Shown here: positions 34,733 through 43,284 of the stretch, one piece after another
How the letters are laid out: every line of letters starts with the position of its first letter
How positions within the stretch are numbered: the stretch's first letter is position 1
DNA from: Mycolicibacterium septicum DSM 44393
GTDB lineage: Bacteria; Actinomycetota; Actinomycetes; Mycobacteriales; Mycobacteriaceae
DNA length: 64,000 nucleotides
Assembly: GCF_000455325.1 (NCBI RefSeq)
Contig: NZ_HG322951.1
Coordinates: 927,029-991,028, forward strand
Direction of reading: 5' to 3'
Position numbers and translations under genes: made by a program
Notes under the pieces: generated by a model
What the model saw: the letters and a program-made list of their open reading frames with translations, nothing else
Database searches by the model: none
Told to the model about the DNA's origin: nothing

Positions 34733-35642
34733 GGTGCTGCGCTTCGATGTTGAGTTCCACCGTGACGGTATGCCGATCAGCGCCTGGCACTACCCGCCTG
34801 GCGCGGAGGCTCTGCGCAACGGACAGGGAGCGCCCGCAGTCATCTTGGGGCACGGCTACGGCCTGACGCGTGACTGCGGGCTCCAGCTGTACGCCGAGCG
34901 ATTCGCGGCAGCGGGTATGCACGTCTTCGTCATCGACTACTGCGGCTTCGGGGCGAGCGGCGGGCGCTGGCGGGAGGTCGTCGATGCCCGCGCCCAGGTC
35001 GCCGACTTCCGCGCTGCGATCGACGGGGCCCGTAGCATCGGCGATGTCGATCCGGACCGTATCGCGCTATGGGGCACATCGTATTCCGGCGGGATTGCTA
35101 TCGCGGCCGCTGCCCAGGACGGCGACATTGCCGCCCTTGTGGCGCAGGTCCCCAATCTCGACAATCGGGCGACGCTTGCCTATCTGTTGCGGCACAACTC
35201 TCCTCGACACATCGCATGGTTGGTGCGCTGCATCGCCCGCGATGTCGTGCGCGCTGCGTTGCGCCGAGAGCCTTACTACATTCCGGCCAACGGGCGCGAT
35301 GGTGATCGCGCGGCTTATGCGTCTGATGAGGCGATGGACCAGATCGCCTCGATCGCGGGCCCTTCATGGAGGAACCGCATCGCATTGCGTGATTTCGCCA
35401 CGGTACCGATGTACCGGCCAGCGAAGTACCTGAAACACCTGCCGTGCCGCGTGCAACTGTTCGCGTGTGAGCGCGACGATCTGACACCGGTGGAGCCAAC
35501 GTTGCGCGCCGCTCAGCTTCTGGGGGAGCGAGCTGATCTGCATTGCTTCGACACAGGGCACTTCGGCGTATATGTGGAACCGACGTTCTCTCGGGCGCTG
35601 GCCGCGCAGGAGAGGTTTCTCATCACGGAACTGGCCGTCTGA
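34725..35642 (+). CDS. Alpha/beta hydrolase (DLH/CocE-like)
   Basis: 305 residues. LGHGYG (41-46) gives the oxyanion loop, and the nucleophile is S119 in GTSYSGG, the GxSYxG form seen in dienelactone-hydrolase and S15/CocE-like enzymes. An Asp in CERDDLTPVEP and a His in DTGHFGVYVEP complete the probable triad. The ATG overlaps the reductase gene by 8 nt. As the last gene of the monooxygenase operon it is a good candidate to hydrolyse the ester or lactone made there; that is inference. Confidence 0.84.
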   Translation: MSEVLRFDVEFHRDGMPISAWHYPPGAEALRNGQGAPAVILGHGYGLTRDCGLQLYAERFAAAGMHVFVIDYCGFGASGGRWREVVDARAQVADFRAAIDGARSIGDVDPDRIALWGTSYSGGIAIAAAAQDGDIAALVAQVPNLDNRATLAYLLRHNSPRHIAWLVRCIARDVVRAALRREPYYIPANGRDGDRAAYASDEAMDQIASIAGPSWRNRIALRDFATVPMYRPAKYLKHLPCRVQLFACERDDLTPVEPTLRAAQLLGERADLHCFDTGHFGVYVEPTFSRALAAQERFLITELAV

Positions 35643-35940
35643 GAGGCTATCTCGGTAGGGTCGAATCCCGGCTGGCTCGCTGCACGTGACTCCGGTCCCG
35701 AGCCAGCCGCGGCGGATCTTCAGGTCCAGCCGCCCATGGGCGCCAGCGACGCCGAGCACCCTCCCCGCAGTGTTGGGTCGGCAATCGACGAACGCTGACC
35801 TGCTCAGATACTTGCCACGCGAGATCGATGCACAGACCCTCGGGCGTGAGTCGACAGAATATGACACGACCGTCTGGTTCTAGGATCCGCCACGAATATG
35901 AGAAAAAGGCGTCCGCCATCTCCGCGAGAACTGCGCATAC

Positions 35941-36288
35941 TTGCAGGTAGCGACTTCGCCATCCGTCACGGAGGTTGAGAACCTACAGCTGCTGTCGTTT
36001 GCCATTCTCCATGGGTGCATGCTGCAAGGCCTGCCGGATACGTTGGATAGGTGTCGTGGCCGACCCGTCTCGCCGGAACTGCGGGACGCGATCCTGGCGT
36101 TCATCGGTGAACGCTACAACGCTTCAGCGGCGGCGGAGCGGCTGTTTCTGCATCGCAACACGATGATGCGCAGAATTGCGCGTGCCGGTGAGCTTCTACC
36201 GAAACCGTTGCTCACCAACGGAATCCACATCGCCGTCGCGCTGGAGGTCTTGCATTGGCGCGGGCGAAGAGATCGCGGCGAGCCGTGA
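35941..36288 (+). pseudogene. C-terminal remnant of a PucR/CdaR-type regulator
   Basis: The 115-codon frame ends with the DNA-binding domain typical of PucR/CdaR regulators (PF13556): ERYNASAAAERLFLHRNTMM, RIARAGELLPKPL, and NGIHIAVALEVLHWRG. Full members are 400 residues or longer. Here no sensory or GGDEF-like domain is found upstream, and the preceding 300 bp (35643-35940) has only short mixed frames. No ribosome-binding site precedes the first ATG. It is most likely a 5'-truncated remnant, although a short HTH-only protein is possible. Confidence 0.55.
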
Positions 36289-36291
36289 GAT

Positions 36292-37098
36292 TCACCCGCG
36301 GCTGAATGCCGGGTTGCCCCGAGCGAGCACCGACACCAGGAGCCGTTTCGGGGTGAGCCTGGCTATGGTCGTGGCGATGCGGGTGGGCCACCCGGCGATG
36401 ACGGTGCCGCGGTCGTGGGCCACGGCGTCGATGCCGATACGGGCGACCTGCCGCGGAGTCAGGTACATGAACTTCGGCAGCGCCAAGGCATCGGCTTCGG
36501 CACCTGCGGCCGCCACGAACTCGGTGTCGACGGGGCCCGGGCACACGGTGGCGATCGTGACGCCGGTACCGGCGAGTTCCCCGCGTAGCCCTTCGCCGTA
36601 GGTGTGGGTGAATGCTTTGGTGCCCGCGTAGCCGGCCTGGCCCGGGGTCGGAATGAATCCGCTGCCCGATCCGACGTTGAGGATGGCGCCGCGCCCGCGC
36701 GGCACCATTTCGTGTATGGCGCGGGTGGTCAGGTCGATGACCGCTTCGACGTTGACCCGGACCTGGGCGATCTCAGCGTCGACGGTTGAGTCGACGACCG
36801 CGCCGATGGTGCCGATGCCGGCGTTGTTGACCAGGATGTCGATGACCAGGCCGTGGTCGGCGACGGTGTCGAACAGGGTGGCCCGTTGTGTGGGGTCGGC
36901 GACGTCGCAGGCGATGACCTCGACGCGCACCGTGCCGGAAAGTTCGGCTGCCAGTTCCTGCAAGCGGTCTTCGCGACGGGCGACCAGGGTGACCCCGTAG
37001 CCGCGGGAGGCCAGTTCGCGGGCGATGTCGGCGCCGATGCCTGCTGAGGCGCCGGTGACCACGGCGGTGCTGGTCGGGAGGGGCGGAGGCAGACTCAT
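36292..37098 (-). CDS. Short-chain dehydrogenase/reductase
   Basis: 268 residues, classical SDR. Cofactor motif TGASAGIG near residue 16, NNAG loop (ILVNNAGIGTIG), catalytic serine region ILNVGSGSGF and YAGTK (YxxxK). Further, VCPGPVDTEF follows the active site. A basic residue after the glycine motif (LVARREDRL) suggests NADP preference. The frame is open to 37170, but GAAAGGG lies 6 nt before the ATG at 37098, which also starts the homologous region. It is convergent with the PucR remnant. The substrate is unknown; short-chain alcohol/ketone or lipid substrates are typical. Confidence 0.86.
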   Translation of the reverse strand: MSLPPPLPTSTAVVTGASAGIGADIARELASRGYGVTLVARREDRLQELAAELSGTVRVEVIACDVADPTQRATLFDTVADHGLVIDILVNNAGIGTIGAVVDSTVDAEIAQVRVNVEAVIDLTTRAIHEMVPRGRGAILNVGSGSGFIPTPGQAGYAGTKAFTHTYGEGLRGELAGTGVTIATVCPGPVDTEFVAAAGAEADALALPKFMYLTPRQVARIGIDAVAHDRGTVIAGWPTRIATTIARLTPKRLLVSVLARGNPAFSRG

Positions 37099-37640
37099 AA
37101 GGTGCCCTTTCGGGGTGAGCGTGGCGGCGCTGTGGTTGTCGGGGATGCCCTTTCCGGCAGGTGCTTTCACGGAATCTTCACGGTGCAGAAGCGAGCGTCA
37201 AGCGTCCACGCCAGTTCTATGAGCAATCTCGTTGCCCAGCAACATGATCACGCTCGATCCTAGACAGCGGCCAATTCTGACTCGAAGCTCCGATCCTGCG
37301 GTAACCAACCCGCGCACATCAGACTGACATCGCGTCGACGCGACACGCTCGGCACCACCGCAACACTCATCCGGGCAACGAAGTGGCGGCCGCAGCGACG
37401 GTCACGGCCGCCGCTCCGCCCTGCTTCTTGACAATTGGCACGCCTTATCAGAACTGAGAACCCAAACTGGCCTCCGCCACCTGCCAGCGTCGCCATCTAC
37501 AGATCCGTCGGGTGCGTGGCGAATCCCGCCGCGCCCGACTGCTGGCTCCTTCGTTGACCTGACGCGACATCCCCCCTAGGCTCACGGGTGACAACGCACG
37601 TAGTCAGAATAACGTCCTGACCGTCAGGAGATACCCGCCA
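37099..37640. other. 540-bp divergent intergenic region
   Basis: This lies between the leftward SDR and the rightward MpaB-family gene. A 78-codon leftward frame (37260-37496) has Arg/Gly/Ser-rich shadow composition and is not called. The right end carries a palindrome over the ribosome-binding site (37615-37629). Both promoters should be in here. Confidence 0.4.
37615..37629. promoter_or_regulatory. Palindrome covering the MpaB-like gene's ribosome-binding site
   Basis: TCCTGAC-C-GTCAGGA is a perfect dyad with 7-bp arms. The right arm includes most of the AGGAG (37626-37630) that precedes the GTG at 37641 by 10 nt. It may be an operator or an RNA hairpin limiting ribosome access; a one-base loop would make the hairpin partly melted. 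Confidence 0.45.
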
Positions 37641-38645
37641 GTGACTCAAGATATGTCCCCGGCCTGCCCCGTCACCAGCGACGCGGCGATCAGCAGTGGC
37701 TGTCCCGCCGCTTTCGGCGGCTACGACGGACCACCAGAGGCACTTGGACCGGACTCGCTGACGTGGCGGTACTTCGGGCAGTGGACAGGCCTGTTCCAGG
37801 GCACCTGGGCGGGTTCGATGCAGAACATGCATCCGCAGCTGGGTGCGGCGGTGAAGGACCACTCGATCTTCTTCATGGAGCGGATCCCGCGGTTGCTCAG
37901 GTCGATCTATCCGATCGGCGGGGTGGTCTTCGACGGTGACCGTGCGCCGAGGACCGGCGCGGAGGTGCGGAATTACCACGTCGGCATCAAGGGCGTCGAC
38001 GAGCAGGGGCGGCGGTACAGCGCGCTGAACCCGGACGTCTTCTACTGGGCGCATGCCACGTTCTTCAAATCGACCCTGCTCGCGGCCGAGAAGTTCGGCG
38101 GCGGGATCAGTGAGGCCGACAAGCGTCAGCTGTTCGACGAGCACATCACCTGGTACCGGATGTACGGGATGAGCATGCGGCCGGTGCCCAAGACCTGGGA
38201 AGAGTTCCAGGAGTACTGGGATCACATGTGCAGCAACGTGTTGGAGAGCAACTACGCCGCCCGCGAGGTCATGGACTTGTCCACCATGCCCAAACATCCC
38301 TCCCTGCAATGGGTTCCGGATCCGATGTGGGCGCTGAACCTCAAGGTGATGCAGCGCTTCCTCACATTCATGACGGTGGCCCTCTACGATCCGCCGGTGC
38401 GGGAGCTGATGGGTTACACATGGTCGGCCCGCCAGGAGTTCATGCACAGGCGGCTGTGCGATGTGATCACCGTCGCCACCAAAGTGTTGCCAAAGCGCAT
38501 GCTGATGCACCCGCGCAAGCGCTCCGCGGTCGATCGGGTCGCGGGCCGACTGCCCGCGGACTCCCCGCTGGCGCAGACGCCGGCGCGGAATCTGCCGCCG
38601 GTGGAGTATCGCGACCAACCGCAGTTCTACTGCCCGAAAGTCTGA
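37641..38645 (+). CDS. MpaB-family oxygenase (DUF2236)
   Basis: 334 residues of the oxygenase-MpaB/DUF2236 family, helical haem-binding proteins related to rubber oxygenase Lcp. Typical features are the Trp/Tyr/Phe-rich start SLTWRYFGQWTGLFQGTWAG, RTGAEVRNYHVGIKGVD, the block DVFYWAHATFFKSTL and ITWYRMYGMSMRPVP with W/Y/R pairs. The conserved His in NYHVGIKG or FYWAHATF is a haem-ligand candidate. The GTG start has AGGAG at 10 nt. No signal peptide. Mycobacteria encode many paralogues with unknown substrates. It stands alone between SDR and TetR genes. Confidence 0.8.
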   Translation: MTQDMSPACPVTSDAAISSGCPAAFGGYDGPPEALGPDSLTWRYFGQWTGLFQGTWAGSMQNMHPQLGAAVKDHSIFFMERIPRLLRSIYPIGGVVFDGDRAPRTGAEVRNYHVGIKGVDEQGRRYSALNPDVFYWAHATFFKSTLLAAEKFGGGISEADKRQLFDEHITWYRMYGMSMRPVPKTWEEFQEYWDHMCSNVLESNYAAREVMDLSTMPKHPSLQWVPDPMWALNLKVMQRFLTFMTVALYDPPVRELMGYTWSARQEFMHRRLCDVITVATKVLPKRMLMHPRKRSAVDRVAGRLPADSPLAQTPARNLPPVEYRDQPQFYCPKV

Positions 38646-39059
38646 GGCCGCACGGTCGTGCCCTGGCGGGGACAAGCTGACCCGGAGCCGTGACACAGGA
38701 TCCGATCGGCTGGTTTGTTCTCGCAGAGCTCGATGACCTGGCAGTAGGCAGCGGCGACCGCCCTCGCCTCATATATGGCCGCGAACAAACCGCAAGGGTG
38801 GGGAAGTAAGTCGTGGGTCAGGTGAATCGAAAGGAGAGGAGCCGCGGCATTGGCATCCTCGCCGTCGGTTGGAACCCAACAGTGCGGTTAGCCCAGGGTT
38901 TCACATTCCCTGACCGGCCGACGTAGCCGTCGGGCCGGATAAGCAACAACGTGTCCTCTGCAAGCCCGTACGCGAATTCGCCTGTGGCATCTAATTTCGC
39001 GGACTTTGTCCGCCCGGGCTTCGTCCGAACGCAGGCCGTTACCCTGCGCTGCTGCGGCC
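38646..39059 (-). pseudogene. Gene-poor stretch with flavin-hydroxylase tail remnant
   Basis: Reading leftward from about 38999 to 38900, a frame gives LDATGEFAYGLAEDTLLLIR then PDGYVGRSG, the end of the thioredoxin-like C-terminal domain of PheA/MhpA-type flavin hydroxylases. After that the frame becomes Arg/Pro-rich, and upstream there is no flavin domain because the TetR gene lies there. It is therefore a short leftover of a deleted gene. The remaining bases up to 38645 hold a 9-bp inverted repeat (GGTTTGTTC and GAACAAACC, about 38711-38790) and no other supported feature. Confidence 0.4.
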
Positions 39060-39671
39060 TCAGGAATGGCGTTGTGCGATCACTGGCACAGGGGCGGCCA
39101 GCATCGCTCCGAGCATGGCGATGATGTCCTCGGCCTCGTGGTGGGTGGTTGCGGCTGAGGTGCGCTGTTGAGTCAGCCGTTCGTGCTCGGCAAGCAACGC
39201 GAACATCGCGGTGGCGACGGCGCCGACACGGCGTTGCCGTGTGCCGCGGTCGGAGGTAGGTACTGCCTGCATGAGTCCGTCGACGACTTGAGGCCACACT
39301 GACCCGTACGTCGGATCGGGATCGGTGCGCAGACTCAGTGCTGCCGCTTGCAGGAACCGCGCGTAGTAGCGGCTGTCGACGGACAGCAGCGGTAGCACCA
39401 TCACGCGCAGCAGGTTTTCGACGCTCGTACGGTCATCGGCGATTAGCGCGTCGAGCATCAGTCGGCGCTGGTCCTCCATGGGTTCCAGGCGGCGTTTGAC
39501 GACGGCGTCGATCATTTCTTGTCGATTGCGGAAGTAGTAGTTGACGGCCGAGTTGTTGCGTTGTCCGGCTGCCCGGGCGATGTCTCGCAGCGGCACGTTC
39601 ACGCCGTTCTCGGCGATCATCTGCTCGGCCGCGTCGAGGAGTGCCTCCCTGGCCTGTTGACTTCGACCCAC
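39060..39671 (-). CDS. TetR-family regulator
   Basis: 203 residues. HTH at about residues 5-50: QAREALLDAAEQMIAENGVN, PLRDIARAAGQRNNSAVNYYFRNR, where the NNSAVNYYF recognition helix is characteristic of one TetR branch. C-terminal helices are unassigned. It starts with GTG (39671), and a perfect palindrome (39696-39715) lies 25 bp upstream in the gap to the divergent KshA-like gene. It therefore probably represses itself and the oxygenase. Confidence 0.87.
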   Translation of the reverse strand: MGRSQQAREALLDAAEQMIAENGVNVPLRDIARAAGQRNNSAVNYYFRNRQEMIDAVVKRRLEPMEDQRRLMLDALIADDRTSVENLLRVMVLPLLSVDSRYYARFLQAAALSLRTDPDPTYGSVWPQVVDGLMQAVPTSDRGTRQRRVGAVATAMFALLAEHERLTQQRTSAATTHHEAEDIIAMLGAMLAAPVPVIAQRHS

Positions 39672-39695
39672 GAGGGCATTCTAGGGAACTTGAAA

Positions 39696-39715
39696 ATTAA
39701 GCGATTGTGCTTAAT
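39696..39715. promoter_or_regulatory. Probable TetR operator
   Basis: ATTAAGC-GATTGT-GCTTAAT is a perfect dyad with 7-bp arms and a 6-bp spacer in the 79-bp gap between the divergent TetR and Rieske oxygenase genes. Size and position fit a TetR binding site. It does not match the KstR consensus (AACnnGTT core). Confidence 0.65.
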
Positions 39716-39750
39716 AGTGTCTCCCGGGGGCTACGGGAAGGTGTGACTGC

Positions 39751-40929
39751 ATGACAGATCACGACGGGGTGCGAGACATCGACACGGGCTCGCCCATGCA
39801 GCGGTTTGCGCGGGGGTGGCACTGTGTCGGTCTCGCCGCGGAGTTCGATGACGGCGCGCCGCACGGCATCGAGGCCTTCGGCACGAAACTCGTGATCTTC
39901 GCCGACGCCACTGGTGAGCGACACGTGCTCGATGCCTACTGCCGCCACATGGGTGGGGATTTGTCATCTGGCATCGTGAAGGGCGATTCGGTGGCGTGCC
40001 CGTTTCACGACTGGCGCTGGCAGGGGTCGACGGGACGGTGTTCCCTTGTTCCCTACGCCAAGCGGACACCGCGATTGGCCCGGACGCGGCGATGGCCCTG
40101 CCGGGAGGTCAACGGCCAACTGTTGGTGTGGCACGACCCCGAGGGAACCTCACCTCCAGACGAACTGTTTCCGCCGGAGATCGACGGGTTTTCCGAAGGC
40201 AAGTGGTCGCCGTGGGTGTGGGAGCGGATCCTGATCGAGGGGTCGCATTGCCGGGAGATCGTCGACAACAACGTTGATATGGCGCACTTCTTCTACATCC
40301 ATCACGCCTATCCGACGTACTTCAAGAACGTCATCGAGGGACACACCGCCACCCAGTTCATGGAGTCGAAGGCTCGTCCTGATGTGACGCCGAACTTCGA
40401 CAAGCTTTGGGAGGGAACCAAACTGAGATCGGAGGCGACGTACTTCGGGCCGGCTTACATGATCAACTGGCTGCACAACGACGTGGCTCCCGACTTCACG
40501 ATCGAGGTCGCTCTGATCAACTGTCACTACCCGGTGACGCACGATTCGTTTGTCCTGCAATGGGGTGTCGCCGTTCAAGAAATTCCGGGGTTGTCGGCAG
40601 GCAAGGCCGCCAGGCTGGCGGAAGCGATGGCCAAATCGTTCGGCGAAGGATTCCTCGAGGACGTCGAGATCTGGAGGCACAAGGCGCGCATCGACAATCC
40701 CCTCCTCACCGAGGAGGACGGCGCGGTCTATCAGCATCGCCGTTGGTACGAGCAGTTTTACGTCGATGTGGCTGACGTGACATCCGACATGACAGACCGG
40801 TTCGAACTGGAGATAGACACCAGCCACGCCAACGAATTCTGGCGGCAGGAGGTCGCCGACAATCTCGTCGAACTCGACACGCCGGCGCAGGCGGTCGCCG
40901 TGTCCGCTCGACGAGCCGACGGTGGCTGA
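39751..40929 (+). CDS. kshA: Rieske oxygenase, 3-ketosteroid 9-alpha-hydroxylase (KshA)-like
   Basis: 392 residues. The Rieske [2Fe-2S] ligands are C64-x-H66 (YCRHMGGDLSSG) and C83-x2-H86 (CPFHDWRW). The mononuclear iron site is in DNNVDMAHFFYIHH (D175, H178, H183). The opening RFARGWHCVGLA, AFGTKLVIFAD, and HAYPTYFKNVIEGH blocks are those of KshA, which with reductase KshB opens ring B of 3-ketosteroids by 9-alpha-hydroxylation. No reductase gene is next to it, so a remote KshB must supply electrons. It sits away from a cholesterol cluster and under its own TetR, so this paralogue may prefer a different steroid or a CoA thioester. Confidence 0.88.
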   Translation: MTDHDGVRDIDTGSPMQRFARGWHCVGLAAEFDDGAPHGIEAFGTKLVIFADATGERHVLDAYCRHMGGDLSSGIVKGDSVACPFHDWRWQGSTGRCSLVPYAKRTPRLARTRRWPCREVNGQLLVWHDPEGTSPPDELFPPEIDGFSEGKWSPWVWERILIEGSHCREIVDNNVDMAHFFYIHHAYPTYFKNVIEGHTATQFMESKARPDVTPNFDKLWEGTKLRSEATYFGPAYMINWLHNDVAPDFTIEVALINCHYPVTHDSFVLQWGVAVQEIPGLSAGKAARLAEAMAKSFGEGFLEDVEIWRHKARIDNPLLTEEDGAVYQHRRWYEQFYVDVADVTSDMTDRFELEIDTSHANEFWRQEVADNLVELDTPAQAVAVSARRADGG

Positions 40930-41125
40930 TGGCCCACCGCCGGTCGGGGCTTCGTCGACAAGGCCGCCATCGACACCGGATCGGCGTTGGACATTGGACA
41001 CGCGTTCACTGCTTCTGAGGACCGTGTCGACAGCCGTGAAAGCGATGCTGCTCAATGTCGCGGAGCGGTGCGCCGTTGTGGCGTTCGTCAAGCGAGCGGT
41101 CGATGAAGCCAGCGGGTGTATTTGA
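40922..41125 (+). CDS. Candidate small protein after the KshA-like gene
   Basis: A 67-codon frame begins with a GTG overlapping the last 8 nt of the oxygenase gene and fills most of the 270-bp gap before the SDR. Residues about 24-60 (LDTRSLLLRTVSTAVKAMLL and NVAERCAVVAFVKRAVDEA) are predicted helical and amphipathic. No ribosome-binding site is evident and no family is recognised. The overlap and position favour a real coupled product, but evidence is thin. Confidence 0.3.
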   Translation: MADGPPPVGASSTRPPSTPDRRWTLDTRSLLLRTVSTAVKAMLLNVAERCAVVAFVKRAVDEASGCI

Positions 41126-41199
41126 CGTCGAACAATGCCGCTGCACCGACACATCGCCCGATGACGAAATCGAGCTCTTGAAGAAAGGTCAACCCCACT

Positions 41200-41940
41200 A
41201 TGACGGCAATGCAAGGCAAGGTCGCGCTGGTTACCGGTGCGTCATCGGGCTTAGGGGCCGCAACGGTACGGCTGCTATCCCAGCGGGGCGCGACCGTCTT
41301 CGGCATCGCCCGGGACGAGACTCGATTGGCCGAGGTGTTCGCCGACGTGAACAACGGTGCCCACGCATCACTGGACGTCACCTCGCCGCAGTCCTGCCAA
41401 GCTGCAATTATCAACTGCGTCGGCCTGTTTGGTGGCATCGATGTCCTCATCAACATTGCCGGTCAGCACCACATGCGGCGTACGGAGTCGATGACAGAGC
41501 AGGAGTGGGAAGCCGATCTGGCGGTCAACGTCAGCGCGCCGTTCTACCTGTGCAGGGCCGCGCTGCCGCACCTGCTGGAACGCGGTGGCAACATCGTCAA
41601 CGTTGCCTCGATCGCCGGCGTCGAAGGGCAGGCGTACTCGGCCGGATACTGCGCGGCCAAACACGCGCTCGTCGGGCTGACTCGGGCGCTGGCCGTGGAG
41701 TTCACGGGAGATCGCCTACGCGTGAATGCCGTATGTCCGGGAGGGATGCTCACCCCGCAGATCGAGAAGTTCCACGCCCCCGACGGCGCGGACTTCAGCC
41801 TGGTCCTGCGTGCGGCGTCGCCGCGCGGCATGATGACTCCGCTCGACGTCGCCGAAGTGATCACCTTCCTCGCCAGCGACGCTGCGGCAGCTGTGCACGG
41901 TGCCGTGTACCGGGTGGACAACGGTAAGGGTGCAGGCTAA
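41200..41940 (+). CDS. Short-chain dehydrogenase/reductase
   Basis: 246 residues, classical SDR: TGASSGLG (12-19), NIAG (as LINIAGQHHM), catalytic serine in NVASIAGVEG, YCAAK (YxxxK), and VCPGGMLTPQ after the active site. The C-terminus DVAEVITFLASDAAAAVHGA is typical of FabG-like/3-alpha(20-beta)-hydroxysteroid dehydrogenase types. GAAAGG precedes the ATG at a distance of about 11 nt. Following the KshA-like oxygenase on the same strand, steroid or hydroxyacyl-CoA oxidation is plausible. Confidence 0.88.
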   Translation: MTAMQGKVALVTGASSGLGAATVRLLSQRGATVFGIARDETRLAEVFADVNNGAHASLDVTSPQSCQAAIINCVGLFGGIDVLINIAGQHHMRRTESMTEQEWEADLAVNVSAPFYLCRAALPHLLERGGNIVNVASIAGVEGQAYSAGYCAAKHALVGLTRALAVEFTGDRLRVNAVCPGGMLTPQIEKFHAPDGADFSLVLRAASPRGMMTPLDVAEVITFLASDAAAAVHGAVYRVDNGKGAG

Positions 41941-41994
41941 CGAACCCGGTCCGGACAACAGACACCTTGATGGGCGTTGCGGGTGGGGTGGCGA

Positions 41995-43284
41995 CTATTT
42001 GACGAAACAGGTTGCCATACGGTGAAACTCAACCGTCAGGTAGGCAATGATTATTGCGCTGGCGGCAGTGACTATCTTGACGGGGTCCAGGCGGATCCAG
42101 GGGGAGTCGAGCAGGGCGGCCGTTGAACTGGCAGCCACTAGGGCGCCTCCGGCGGCGAGGTTGAGGTGCATTGCCGCCGAAGAGGCGACGTCAACTAGAG
42201 CGAATGTTCGGACTCGGTGCTCAGGTTCGACGACATTGAAGGCAATGGCCGACATGACCAAGCCGAAGGCGTAACGCGACACCTGAGACAGCACAACCAA
42301 CGCAGTGAAAGCTGCGATGGCCGGTAAGCGGTGGCCGACGGCGGGGAGGAGTGTCCACAGGACCATCTGAGCGGTCAATGCGACGCCGAGCACCCGAACT
42401 GAGGTGGTCATGCCGATCCGGCTGATGAACCAGCCGGCCATCGGAGCCAGCACGAACGATGCTGCCGCGCGGACAATGAGCATCACACCGATGGCCGGTG
42501 CGGGGATGCCGAGCACGGTCAGCGCGTAGACCGCCAGTAGCGGCACGCCGATCACGAATTGTGCTGCTGCCCCGAACACGATCAACCGGCAGCGGTGGTC
42601 GCGCAGGGCTTCGCGCCATCCGCCCTTGCCGAATGTCGCAATCGGTTGGCGCACCGACGTTTCGGGCAGATGACGGTACACAATGACCGACCCGAGCAAA
42701 TACACCAGGCAGTAGACCAGCACGCCGCGGTAAAAGACCTCGGTGACCACCCCGTCGAAGCAAATCGTCTGCACCACAAACGCCACGATGACGGTCCCTT
42801 GCGCGGCGAAGCTGAACATGGCCAAGAACAGTGGACGGTCGGCCGGCTCGGCGAACTCGACATACCACGCCGTCCAGGCGGCACCGAAGCAGATCGAGAT
42901 CCCGACCCCGGCCAGAGTTGCTCCCGTGAATAGAAGCGCAGCGGCGGCGATCCGGGACTCATCGATGATCAGGCCTGCCGAGAACAGCAGTAGCAGTGCC
43001 GGAGCCAGCGTGAGTGAGCCTGTGACCATCACAGTGCGGTGTCCGAAGCGGCTGACGATACCCGGCGCCGACAACTGGACGGGGATGCTGACGATCATTC
43101 CGAGTGCGATAACGCTGACCAAGCTCGGACTGAAGCCCAGCGTGTCGACGACGTAGAGCTGAAAGATATCGCCGTGCATCCCGCCGGTCGCCGAGCTGAG
43201 CAGCACCAGTCCTGAACCGGGAATCAACGCCTTGCGTGCAGCAGGCCCCAGGCGTCCTCGACCGATCGTCCGGGCCCGCGCCAT
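41995..43284 (-). CDS. MFS transporter
   Basis: 429 residues with twelve hydrophobic segments. Loop 2-3 reads SRFGHRTVM, a relaxed MFS motif A, and the second-half counterpart is SRIGMTTSVR. Charged residues are few and there is no large soluble domain. The branch looks like drug-efflux/sugar-type MFS, but the substrate is unclear. The gene is convergent with the SDR and divergent from the AraC-like regulator 400 bp away. The C-terminus EFHRMATCFVK is short. Confidence 0.83.
   Translation of the reverse strand: MARARTIGRGRLGPAARKALIPGSGLVLLSSATGGMHGDIFQLYVVDTLGFSPSLVSVIALGMIVSIPVQLSAPGIVSRFGHRTVMVTGSLTLAPALLLLFSAGLIIDESRIAAAALLFTGATLAGVGISICFGAAWTAWYVEFAEPADRPLFLAMFSFAAQGTVIVAFVVQTICFDGVVTEVFYRGVLVYCLVYLLGSVIVYRHLPETSVRQPIATFGKGGWREALRDHRCRLIVFGAAAQFVIGVPLLAVYALTVLGIPAPAIGVMLIVRAAASFVLAPMAGWFISRIGMTTSVRVLGVALTAQMVLWTLLPAVGHRLPAIAAFTALVVLSQVSRYAFGLVMSAIAFNVVEPEHRVRTFALVDVASSAAMHLNLAAGGALVAASSTAALLDSPWIRLDPVKIVTAASAIIIAYLTVEFHRMATCFVK

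Noticed and set aside
37497..38696. 399-codon leftward frame opposite the MpaB-like gene
   Set aside because: Antisense shadow; His/Arg/Pro-rich and without hydrophobic or motif structure.
39696..39715. KstR or KstR2 box before the KshA-like gene
   Set aside because: The dyad ATTAAGC/GCTTAAT lacks the AACnnGTT-type core of KstR sites; the adjacent TetR is a better candidate.
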